DNA of 16,998 nucleotides, from the NCBI GenBank assembly GCA_902782505.1, contig CACZNO010000090.1, positions 1 through 16,998 of the forward strand, in the 5' to 3' direction. The notes beneath the pieces were generated by a model. It saw nothing but the letters and a program-made list of their open reading frames with translations. It had not been told where the DNA came from and made no database searches. Each line of letters begins with the position of its first letter. The first letter of the stretch is position 1. Source of the DNA: an uncultured Erysipelotrichaceae bacterium. GTDB lineage: Bacteria > Bacillota_I > Bacilli_A > Erysipelotrichales > Erysipelotrichaceae. Both the position numbers and the translations under genes were made by a program. Positions 7,318 through 14,164 of the stretch are shown piece after piece.

Positions 7318-9921
7318 ATGAAAAAATCCATCAAGAAGTATTTATCATTTTTACTGGCGCTTCTTCTGATTTTGAATGTTACCGGCTGTAAGGAAAAGAC
7401 CCCCGAAGGTCCGAAGTATCCGGACCGGGACGTGGACTTGCCGACGGAACTTCCTGATTTAGGGGAAGACGCAATCGCCATCCATTACGAACGGGAAGAC
7501 AATACCTACGACGGATGGGCTTTATGGTTATGGGATCCGGAAGGAGACGATGACAACGCCGAAGATTACTTCAATTATCAGGATGATTACGGAGTCATGG
7601 CGTATTATCCGTTGTCTAAATTCGGAAGTTTATCAGGAGGACGACTGGGTATTATCGTGAAAAGCAAGGGATCCTGGTCCGCGAAAGACGGAACCGACAC
7701 AGACCGTTATATTGAATTCGTAAAATTCCAGAAAGACGAAAAGAACATTTATCATGTGTATCTCGCAGGAGGGGACGAACACCTTTACACCAGCCCCGAA
7801 AAGACGATTTCCGACGTGGTGAATCAGGCGTTATTCCGGGATGAACATACGGTGTACATCGCCGCGTCGAACCCGATTGAGTCCTACAAACTGTATGAAA
7901 ACGGAACAATGGTTCACGAAGGAAAAGGTGCGGGACGCAGTTCGTTCTCGGATACGCTGGAACTGACGGCGGATTTCAAAGGCAGTTATTCCGTAGAAGT
8001 ATTGTTCCGCGGCTCGGGTGAAGTGATATCCGCACCGGTTTCCATGACCGGCTTATACAATACCGGCGTCTTCAATGACCTGTACTATTATGACGGAGAA
8101 CTGGGAGCCGTGTATTCCGCGAATCAAACGGTCTTCCGTGTATGGTCGCCGGTATCGGAAAAGATCGAATTACGCATCTATGACAACGGTACGCCGAAAC
8201 ACGTGTCCGGTACGCTGGGCTCGGATGAATTCGCGAAGTACGACATGGTTCCGGGAGAAAAGGGAACCTTCGAGTACACGATTGCGGAAGATCTGGAAGG
8301 CAAATACTATACCTACGTGGTTTACAACGCGAAATATCCGGAAGGCAAGGAAATCGTGGACCCGTATGCCCGCAGTGCCGGGGTCAACGGGGAACGCGGT
8401 ATGATCGTGGATCTGAAGAAGACCGATCCGGAAGGATGGGACAGCGTCTCTTATCTGAAGCTGAATCCGCGGGCGTTAACCGTTTGGGAAACCCATATCG
8501 CGGACGTGACTTCCAGCGATACGTGGACCGGAAGCGCGGAAAACAAGCGTAAATATCTCGGCGTCATTGAAGAAGGCACGACGTATACGGAAAACGGTGT
8601 GACCGTGACCACCGGGTTTGATCATATCAAGGAGCTCGGTGTGAACGCGGTACAGTTCATTCCGGTGTTCGATCAGGCGAACAATGAAACCGAATACGTC
8701 TTCAACTGGGGTTACAACCCGTTGAACTACAACGTACCGGAAGGCATGTACGCATCCGATCCGTATGACGGACATGTCCGGATCAACGAACTCAAACAGG
8801 TCATCCAGGCTTTCAACAAGGCCGGAATCACTGTGATCATGGACGTTGTCTACAACCACGTCAACGGCGCGGAAGGATCGAATTTCGACGTGCTGATGCC
8901 GAATTACTATTACCGTTACAATCTCAACGGGACCTTATCCAACGGTTCCGGATGCGGCAACGAAGTCGCGAGTGAATATCCGATGGTCCGGAAGTTCATC
9001 GTTGACAGCGTCAAATACTGGACCGAAGAATACAAGTTCGGCGGCTTCCGGTTCGACCTGATGGGTCTTGAAGACATTGAAACCATGAACCAGGTTGCGG
9101 CGGAAGTGAAGAAGATCAATCCGGACGCGGTCATCTATGGTGAGCCATGGACCGGCGGAGGCACGCCGCTGCCGGAAGAAGATCAGGCGAAACAGATCAA
9201 CGCCAACAGATTCGAAGGTTACGGACAGTTCAACGACCAGATGCGTGACGCCCTGATCAAAGGCGGCTTATCCGCACCGAATGAAACCGGCTGGGTCACC
9301 GGATCCAACGTTGCGATCACCGATCTGAACAAGATCTCGATGGGTATCAACGGAATCACCTGGAATGCGGCGTATGAGATTGAAGGCGCGGACAAGACGG
9401 TGTCCTATGTGACCTGTCATGATAACTTCACGCTGTATGACCGCTGTAAGGCGGCCGGCATTACCGACGAGGAAACGATCCGTAAGATGTGCATTCTGGC
9501 GAATACGATCGTGTTTACCTCCGGCGGAACCGGGTTTATGCTGGCGGGCGAAGAATTCTTACGCACCAAACAGGGTAACTCCAACTCCTACATGTCTTCC
9601 GATGACATCAACCAGCTGGACTACTCGCTGAAGATCAAGAATGCGGATATTTTCGAAGGCTATCAGAAACTGATTGCGCTGAAACAGAGCGTAGGCGTTC
9701 TGCATGAAGTGAATCCGGATATTACCGTGAATGTGCTGGATGACGGCGCGGTTCTCTGGTATGACGAAGGAGACTACCGGATCATCGTGTCCAACAGCCT
9801 GACGCCGTCCACGCCGGTATCCGTTGAAGGATACAAGGTATACTGGACCAATGCGGGAAGAGAAGCCGGAAACGAATTGAAACTGAATCCGCTGGAAATC
9901 TGGATTATGAAGAAAGGATAA
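7318..9921 (+). CDS. pulA: Type I pullulanase, cell-surface lipoprotein (GH13)
   Basis: The 867-residue enzyme hydrolyses alpha-1,6 branch linkages in pullulan, amylopectin or limit dextrins. A lipoprotein signal ends at VTGC (Cys24), placing it on the outer surface. Residues about 51-165 look like a starch-binding pullulanase-associated domain (CBM41; many aromatic residues including GWALWLWDP), about 262-375 like a CBM48 domain. The catalytic barrel shows FNWGYNP at 462-468 (the YNWGYDP signature of type I pullulanases, here with N), DVVYNH at 509-514, GFRFDLM with nucleophile D580, YGEPW with acid E609, and CHDN at 700-703. A C-terminal beta domain finishes the protein. Length fits lipoprotein pullulanases. 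RBS AGAGG is seven bases from the ATG. The next gene starts two bases after the stop, so they are co-transcribed. Surface starch debranching fits a gut or oral carbohydrate user. Confidence 0.94.
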   Translation: MKKSIKKYLSFLLALLLILNVTGCKEKTPEGPKYPDRDVDLPTELPDLGEDAIAIHYEREDNTYDGWALWLWDPEGDDDNAEDYFNYQDDYGVMAYYPLSKFGSLSGGRLGIIVKSKGSWSAKDGTDTDRYIEFVKFQKDEKNIYHVYLAGGDEHLYTSPEKTISDVVNQALFRDEHTVYIAASNPIESYKLYENGTMVHEGKGAGRSSFSDTLELTADFKGSYSVEVLFRGSGEVISAPVSMTGLYNTGVFNDLYYYDGELGAVYSANQTVFRVWSPVSEKIELRIYDNGTPKHVSGTLGSDEFAKYDMVPGEKGTFEYTIAEDLEGKYYTYVVYNAKYPEGKEIVDPYARSAGVNGERGMIVDLKKTDPEGWDSVSYLKLNPRALTVWETHIADVTSSDTWTGSAENKRKYLGVIEEGTTYTENGVTVTTGFDHIKELGVNAVQFIPVFDQANNETEYVFNWGYNPLNYNVPEGMYASDPYDGHVRINELKQVIQAFNKAGITVIMDVVYNHVNGAEGSNFDVLMPNYYYRYNLNGTLSNGSGCGNEVASEYPMVRKFIVDSVKYWTEEYKFGGFRFDLMGLEDIETMNQVAAEVKKINPDAVIYGEPWTGGGTPLPEEDQAKQINANRFEGYGQFNDQMRDALIKGGLSAPNETGWVTGSNVAITDLNKISMGINGITWNAAYEIEGADKTVSYVTCHDNFTLYDRCKAAGITDEETIRKMCILANTIVFTSGGTGFMLAGEEFLRTKQGNSNSYMSSDDINQLDYSLKIKNADIFEGYQKLIALKQSVGVLHEVNPDITVNVLDDGAVLWYDEGDYRIIVSNSLTPSTPVSVEGYKVYWTNAGREAGNELKLNPLEIWIMKKG

Positions 9922-9923
9922 GC

Positions 9924-10583
9924 ATGGAAGTACAAGAATTATTGGAAATCGCCAAAAAGTATTATTCCCTGAAAGAACTGGACACCGGAGGATTTACCGG
10001 GTTCAAAGTCAACGGCATGAAATTCGACGTGCACACTTACGAGGCGGAAGGTCTCGGGCGTATTTCGACGATGTACGCCGCAGGAATGTTCGGCGCGGTG
10101 AAAATGACCACCTTCATCGTCAATCCGTTTGATGTGGACGCACCGTTATTGTCGATTGACCGCATGAACATGATGGGAAACGATCTTCTGTATCTGGAGC
10201 CTTTTGACACTACGCTGGAACACGGCTTCAACGAAGAAGATCTGACGAAGGTGATGGAAAAGAACCGTGCGATTCCCGCCAATGAAGTCAAGGAAAACTG
10301 GTACGACCATATGCGTATGAAAGCCACCGACTTCAAAAAAGGAAAAAAGAAAGACGCTGCGGACATGGACGCCTACATCAAAGAATATCTGGACGTTTTC
10401 ATGAAGGAACTGACGCACACGAAGAAAGTATCCGATCCGGAAGAGAAAAAACGCCGTGCGGCAGTATACTCCGACGGTTTGGTAGCCAACGGAGGACCTT
10501 CCACGGATGTCTTCAAGAAATCGTTCGGCGATGAAAAGACGAAGGAGTTCTTTGATAAGGTCTTGTTCGGCGTACGGGGTTGA
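9924..10583 (+). CDS. Putative ferredoxin-dependent bilin reductase-like protein
   Basis: This 219-residue soluble protein would normally be called hypothetical. By eye it follows the fold order of phycocyanobilin:ferredoxin oxidoreductase (PcyA). FTGFKVNGMKFDVHTY (24-39) matches the opening strand pair. A hydrophobic strand leads into APLLSID (73-79), where D79 falls where PcyA has its catalytic Asp105. A W-containing helical region lies about 130-170. The C-terminus has an Asn (N189) followed by VFKKSFG and KVLFGV, like the PcyA tail with Asn219, LEKAFG and VLFDV. The residue aligned to PcyA His88 is a Thr, so chemistry would differ. The comparison is from memory and unverified. No heme oxygenase or phytochrome gene is present in the window. 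The gene begins two bases after pullulanase with AAAGGA as RBS, and the DUF2130 gene follows after three bases. Reading frame and operon position are certain; function is tentative. Confidence 0.45.
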   Translation: MEVQELLEIAKKYYSLKELDTGGFTGFKVNGMKFDVHTYEAEGLGRISTMYAAGMFGAVKMTTFIVNPFDVDAPLLSIDRMNMMGNDLLYLEPFDTTLEHGFNEEDLTKVMEKNRAIPANEVKENWYDHMRMKATDFKKGKKKDAADMDAYIKEYLDVFMKELTHTKKVSDPEEKKRRAAVYSDGLVANGGPSTDVFKKSFGDEKTKEFFDKVLFGVRG

Positions 10584-10586
10584 TCT

Positions 10587-11879
10587 ATGAACGAAGTGAA
10601 ATGTCCGAATTGCGGAACCGTGTTTCAGATCGATGAGTCGATTTACGAATCCATCGTGAAACAGGTCCGCGACAAGGAGTTTGAGTCTGCGCTGGCCAGA
10701 CAGGAAAGCGTCTGGAAAAACGAAAAAGAAAGCGCGGTAAAACTGGCGGAAGAAAAGACCGGGCGTTCCTATCTGGAGAAGTTATCCGATAAAGACCGTA
10801 AGATTACGGAACTGGAAGGAAAACTGCATCTCCGGGAGTCAGAAGAAAAGGTTCGCCTGCAGGAAGCCGTCGGGAAAAAAGAAGCGCAGCTCCAGCAGAA
10901 GGAACAGGAAATCGTCCGTTTGAAAAGCGCGTTAGGCAGTAAGGAAACGGAAAAGGAACTGGCCGTGAAAGAAGCCATTTCCGACCGCGAACAGAAAATC
11001 GCCGATTTGAACACGGCGCTTCTCACGAACCGGAACAAGTACGAAACAGAAAAGCAGTCCTTGAAGGAAACCTTCGATGAGAAGCTGAAACTGAAGGACG
11101 AACAGATTGCGTACTACAAGGACTTCAAGGCGAAACTGTCTACCAAGGGAATCGGGGAAAGCCTGGAACAGCATTGCGCGGATGAATTCAACAAGATTCG
11201 CGCCGCCGCTTTTCCGCACGCCTATTTCGGAAAGGACAACGACGCCAGCGGCGGGACCAAGGGAGACTTCATTTTCCGCGAACAGGACGAATCCGGAACG
11301 GAAATTGTGTCCATCATGTTTGAGATGAAAAATGAAGCCGACGAAACCGCGGTGAAGCACAAGAACGCCGATTTCTTCAAGAAACTGGACAAGGACCGCA
11401 AGGAGAAAAACTGCGAATACGCGGTATTGGTGACGTTGTTGGAACCGGAGAGCGACTTCTACAACCAGGGGATCGTGGATGTTTCCTACGAGTATCCCAA
11501 GATGTACGTGATCCGGCCGCAGTTCTTCATCCCGCTGATCACATTGCTGCGGAATGCCGGTCTGAAAGCGGTAAATGCCAACCGGGAACTGGCGTTAGTC
11601 AAAGCGCAGAATATTGATATCACAAACTTCGAACAGTCCATGAAGGACTTCCAGGACAGTTTCGCGGTCAATGTAGACCGGTATCACAACAACTTCGAGA
11701 CTGCGATCAAACAGATCGACGAAACGATTTCAAAACTGGAAAATGTACGGGATAATCTGCGGAAAGCGGATAACAATCTGCGCATCGCCAACGACAAGGC
11801 CCAGAAGCTTACCATCAAAAAACTGACCCGCAACAATCCCACAATGAAGAAAAAGTTTGAGGATTTGCACAATCAATAG
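10587..11879 (+). CDS. DUF2130 family coiled-coil protein with nuclease-like C-terminal domain
   Basis: The 430-residue product starts with a half zinc-ribbon (CPNCG, C6 and C9) and a KQVRDKEFE segment typical of DUF2130 proteins. A long charged coiled coil covers about 30-185. The conserved domain covers about 190-325, with GGTKGDFIF (D227) and FEMKNE (E246, K248), an arrangement compatible with the D...ExK core of PD-(D/E)xK nucleases. Residues 345-430 form a second helical, coiled-coil-like tail. Function is not established for the family; a nuclease role is inference. It starts three bases after the preceding stop with only a weak GGGG-type RBS, suggesting translational coupling. A compact hairpin terminator follows the stop codon. 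Confidence 0.85.
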   Translation: MNEVKCPNCGTVFQIDESIYESIVKQVRDKEFESALARQESVWKNEKESAVKLAEEKTGRSYLEKLSDKDRKITELEGKLHLRESEEKVRLQEAVGKKEAQLQQKEQEIVRLKSALGSKETEKELAVKEAISDREQKIADLNTALLTNRNKYETEKQSLKETFDEKLKLKDEQIAYYKDFKAKLSTKGIGESLEQHCADEFNKIRAAAFPHAYFGKDNDASGGTKGDFIFREQDESGTEIVSIMFEMKNEADETAVKHKNADFFKKLDKDRKEKNCEYAVLVTLLEPESDFYNQGIVDVSYEYPKMYVIRPQFFIPLITLLRNAGLKAVNANRELALVKAQNIDITNFEQSMKDFQDSFAVNVDRYHNNFETAIKQIDETISKLENVRDNLRKADNNLRIANDKAQKLTIKKLTRNNPTMKKKFEDLHNQ

Positions 11880-11885
11880 TATGAT

Positions 11886-11914
11886 AAAGTCCGTAATCTG
11901 ATACGGACTTTTCT
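11886..11914 (+). terminator. Hairpin terminator after the DUF2130 gene, abutting the next start codon
   Basis: A perfect 10-bp stem (11886-11895 with 11902-11911) has a six-base loop and a short T-rich tail. It begins six bases after the DUF2130 stop and its stem ends only four bases before the YbaK-like ATG at 11916, so it occupies the place where an RBS would be. Confidence 0.7.
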
Positions 11915-11915
11915 T

Positions 11916-12395
11916 ATGGCAAACAAAACGAAAACCAACGCACTTCGCATGCTGGATTCCGCAGGGATCCGCTACACAATTCACGAATACCGCACAGACG
12001 GTCCTTTGGACGCGGTTTCCGTGGCAGGTTATTTGCACGAAGATCCCGACCGGGTATTCAAGACGCTGGTGACGGCGGCTCCTTCCGGGAATCATTATGT
12101 GTTCTGTATTCCGGGAAACTGCGAAATGGATCTGAAAAAATGCGCGAAGGCGGTGAAGGAAAAATCAATCGCGATGATTCCGCAGAAGGAATTACTGCCG
12201 CTGACGGGATATATTCACGGGGGTTGTTCGCCGGTGGGAATGAAGAAACCGTTTGTGACGGTGATTCATGAGACGGCGATGCTGTATGAAACCATCTGTG
12301 TTTCCGCGGGAAAGATCGGAATGCAGGCGGAACTGGATCCGGAAGAATTACGAAAACTGATCGGCGCGGAGTACGCGGATCTTGTGAGGGAATAA
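11916..12395 (+). CDS. ybaK: YbaK/EbsC family Cys-tRNA(Pro) deacylase
   Basis: The 159-residue protein belongs to the INS superfamily of trans-editing tRNA deacylases. It opens with KTNALRMLDSAGIRYTIHEY, and the DRVFKTLV segment supplies the conserved catalytic-site Lys (K49). GYIHGGCSPVGMKK (about 98-111) and ISAGKxG-like VSAGKIGMQAELDPEEL complete the family pattern. The enzyme hydrolyses Cys wrongly attached to tRNA(Pro), protecting proline codons from misreading. No Shine-Dalgarno sequence is visible: the preceding 30 bases are the terminator hairpin of the upstream gene. Alternative in-frame starts would remove conserved N-terminal residues, so I keep this ATG. The exporter gene follows with no spacer (stop TAA then ATG), so the two are one transcript. 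Confidence 0.9.
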   Translation: MANKTKTNALRMLDSAGIRYTIHEYRTDGPLDAVSVAGYLHEDPDRVFKTLVTAAPSGNHYVFCIPGNCEMDLKKCAKAVKEKSIAMIPQKELLPLTGYIHGGCSPVGMKKPFVTVIHETAMLYETICVSAGKIGMQAELDPEELRKLIGAEYADLVRE

Positions 12396-13247
12396 ATGAC
12401 GAGACTTTGGGAAGTCCTTTCGGAAAATGTGCTGGATACGCTGAAACTGATACCGTTTCTGTTTTTGACGTACCTGATTCTGGAATGGATCGAGAATAAA
12501 GCCAATGAACGCACCGTAGAATGGATCCGGAAAAGCGGAAAGAACGGACCGCTGTACGGAAGTCTTCTGGGATTGATTCCGTTATGCGGGTTCAGCAGCG
12601 CCGCGGCGAATTTCTATACCGGGAAAATCATTACGCGCGGAACGTTGATTGCCGTTTTTCTGGCGACCAGCGACGAAATGATTCCGATCCTGATCAGCGG
12701 AGGAATTTCTGCGGCGGAAATCTTCGGCGTTCTTTGGAAAAAATGGCTGATCGCGATTCTGGCCGGTTATCTGATCGATTTTCTTTTGCGCCGCGACAAG
12801 AACGAGAAGTTCGCCATTGAACAGATGTGCGAAGACGCGGGATGCGAATGTGAAGAAGGCGGTATTGCCCGCTCGGCCTTGGTGCATACCGTGAAGACCG
12901 GCTTGTTTATTCTGGGAATCAATCTGGCATTGGGGCTGTTCGTGGAATACGCGGGGGAAGACGTGCTGCGGAATCTTTTCAAAGCCGGTGCGGGAATCTG
13001 GGGCGTTCTTCTGATGGCCGTCATCGGATTGATTCCGAACTGCGGAATATCGGTTTTGATCACAGCGCTGTATGTGGAGGGAACTCTCGGATACGGAGCG
13101 TTTATGGCCGGGTTATTGAGCAATGCCGGCGTAGGTCTGGCGGTTTTGTTCCATTTGAATCACGATAAGAAGGATGTCCTGAAAATTACGGGAATCCTGG
13201 TGATGTGCGCCGTAGCGGCAGGTCTTCTGTTCAATCTTTGGGGATGA
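12396..13247 (+). CDS. ArsP_2-like permease, putative metal/metalloid exporter
   Basis: The 283-residue membrane protein has two homologous halves. Each contains an IPxCGxS motif: IPLCGFS at 61-67 and IPNCGIS at 213-219, the pattern of the two-repeat permeases annotated as arsenic efflux, putative manganese transporter or ArsP_2 heavy-metal exporter. About eight to ten helices are likely. The cytosolic-looking linker between the halves holds a cysteine cluster (C145, C150, C152 in MCEDAGCECEE) with acidic residues, which could bind metal. Substrate is not determinable; no ArsR-type regulator or arsenate reductase is nearby. It starts immediately after the ybaK stop with GTGAGGGAA as the likely RBS inside that gene. 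A short AAAAGC/GCTTTT hairpin follows. Confidence 0.8.
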   Translation: MTRLWEVLSENVLDTLKLIPFLFLTYLILEWIENKANERTVEWIRKSGKNGPLYGSLLGLIPLCGFSSAAANFYTGKIITRGTLIAVFLATSDEMIPILISGGISAAEIFGVLWKKWLIAILAGYLIDFLLRRDKNEKFAIEQMCEDAGCECEEGGIARSALVHTVKTGLFILGINLALGLFVEYAGEDVLRNLFKAGAGIWGVLLMAVIGLIPNCGISVLITALYVEGTLGYGAFMAGLLSNAGVGLAVLFHLNHDKKDVLKITGILVMCAVAAGLLFNLWG

Positions 13248-13250
13248 CAA

Positions 13251-13273
13251 AAAAGCATGGATCCCCGGCTTTT
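13251..13273 (+). terminator. Weak hairpin terminator after the exporter gene
   Basis: A six-base AAAAGC/GCTTTT stem (13251-13256 with 13268-13273) spans an 11-base loop. It lies just after the stop codon and just before the T-box promoter, which is the right place, but the stem is short. Confidence 0.45.
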
Positions 13274-13279
13274 GCGATA

Positions 13280-13308
13280 TTGACATTTGACCTCCTTTTC
13301 GGTAGTAT
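13280..13308 (+). promoter_or_regulatory. Promoter of the T-box/ECF operon
   Basis: A perfect TTGACA (13280-13285) is followed after 17 bases by TAGTAT (13303-13308, four of six). Transcription would start near 13315, just ahead of T-box Stem I. Confidence 0.72.
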
Positions 13309-13314
13309 CCATTT

Positions 13315-13544
13315 GTAAAGCGTTGAAGGAAAGAGTACGCGGATCCAAGGCCTAGAGAATTCCCGAAGTGCTGGAAGGGAATGCGAAGAAACCGCGGAAG
13401 ATGATTCCTGAGCGGCCTGCAAAACAGGACGGGTACGCCCGTTACAGCGATGAGTCACGTACTCGGTAAGGTCTTCATTGCGAGGTGAAGATGAAGAAAG
13501 GTGGTAACACGGAAGGCTTCCGTCCTTGGGGATGGGAGTTTTTT
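13315..13544 (+). promoter_or_regulatory. T-box riboswitch, specifier most likely AUG (tRNA-Met)
   Basis: The complete leader is visible. Stem I: AGGAA (13327-13331) pairs TTCCT (13405-13409) and CGCGG (13338-13342) pairs CCGCG (13392-13396). They enclose an internal loop with AGTA (13334-13337) on one side and GAA, G, ATG, A (13397-13404) on the other; GAG (13410-13412) follows, as in other T-boxes. ATG at 13401-13403 is the specifier by position. Small hairpins at about 13416-13465 and a stem at about 13472-13490 (Stem III) precede the antiterminator. In it, AAGG and ACGG pair with CCGTCCTT (13520-13527) around the bulge TGGTAAC (13502-13508). The UGGU in the bulge pairs with an ACCA tRNA end, meaning a discriminator A73, which fits tRNA-Met. 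Uncharged tRNA-Met would stabilise the antiterminator and turn on the ECF operon. Confidence 0.93.
13517..13544 (+). terminator. T-box intrinsic terminator
   Basis: A nine-bp stem (13517-13525 with 13530-13538, with G-T pairs) closes a TTGG loop and is followed by six T residues. Its 5' arm overlaps the 3' arm of the antiterminator (13520-13527), so the two structures exclude each other. Confidence 0.9.
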
Positions 13545-13579
13545 ACGTTTATACCATAAATACAAGGGAGGACATCAAC

Positions 13580-14164
13580 ATGGCAAAAAAGAAAAAGTCC
13601 GTTGGTCAGCTTCTGCTGGGCAATTGGGACACCAAGACGATCGTAGGGGTAGCGATCGGCGCAGCATTATTCGGCGTTTTAATGAACTACGGCGGAATCC
13701 GCGTGTTCACCAATACGTCCTTATCGACCGCAATGATCGTTCCGGTTATCGTCGGCGCATTATTCGGTCCGCTTCCGGCAGCTTTAGCGGCATTCTTCGG
13801 AAACGTGATCGCCGACCTGATCGGCGGCTGGGGCTTCTGGTTTGACTGGTCGGTAGGCAACGGCCTTGCGGCATTCTTTGTCGGCTTATTACCGTTATAC
13901 GGCGCTTACATCACCGACGGTGTATTCAAGACCAAGCACATCGCGTATTATGCAATCTGCGTTGTCGTCGGTCAGTTATTCTCGTTCGGCGTTGTTACAC
14001 CGTTCTTGACCTATCTCTGGTACAGCTCGGATTTAACCATCACGTTCAGCCAGGCATGGGCGGCTTCGGCAGCGAATATCGCGGTTCAGTTAGTCGTAGG
14101 TATTCCGTTACTGTTTGTCTTAGCGAACCGTTACAAGCGCGGCACGAACCTGACGAAGGAATAA
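13580..14164 (+). CDS. ECF transporter S component (UPF0397-like), T-box controlled
   Basis: This 194-residue membrane protein is the substrate-binding subunit of an energy-coupling factor transporter. It has about five to six helices. VAIGAALFGVL near the N-terminus has the small-residue pattern through which S components contact EcfT. VGALFGP and ADLIGGWGFWFDW match my memory of the UPF0397 family. The start is the ATG at 13580 with AGGGAGGA (13565-13572) ideally spaced; a longer frame beginning at 13526 would reach back to the T-box terminator and is rejected. The stop overlaps the ATPase start (TAATG). The dedicated ATPase and T genes downstream and the Met-type T-box upstream suggest uptake of methionine or a methionine precursor. 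Such systems have been proposed from comparative genomics (named Mts, from memory). Substrate is inferred. Confidence 0.88.
   Translation: MAKKKKSVGQLLLGNWDTKTIVGVAIGAALFGVLMNYGGIRVFTNTSLSTAMIVPVIVGALFGPLPAALAAFFGNVIADLIGGWGFWFDWSVGNGLAAFFVGLLPLYGAYITDGVFKTKHIAYYAICVVVGQLFSFGVVTPFLTYLWYSSDLTITFSQAWAASAANIAVQLVVGIPLLFVLANRYKRGTNLTKE

Noticed and set aside
13259..13346. Two GGATCC palindromes near the T-box promoter, considered as an operator repeat
   Set aside because: One lies in the loop of the upstream terminator and one in Stem I of the T-box; each is explained by its own structure and they share no flanking similarity.
13526..13579. Upstream in-frame start for the ECF S component
   Set aside because: It would begin inside the T-box terminator hairpin and lacks an RBS, whereas the ATG at 13580 has an ideal AGGGAGGA.
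13248..13579. SAM (S-box) riboswitch as an alternative methionine-responsive leader
   Set aside because: The conserved S-box core is absent, while every T-box element including the UGGU bulge and antiterminator is present.
14056..14163. Upstream in-frame start adding 36 residues to the double ATPase
   Set aside because: The extension overlaps the S component gene in another frame and adds no ABC sequence; the TAATG junction at 14162-14166 is the normal coupled start.
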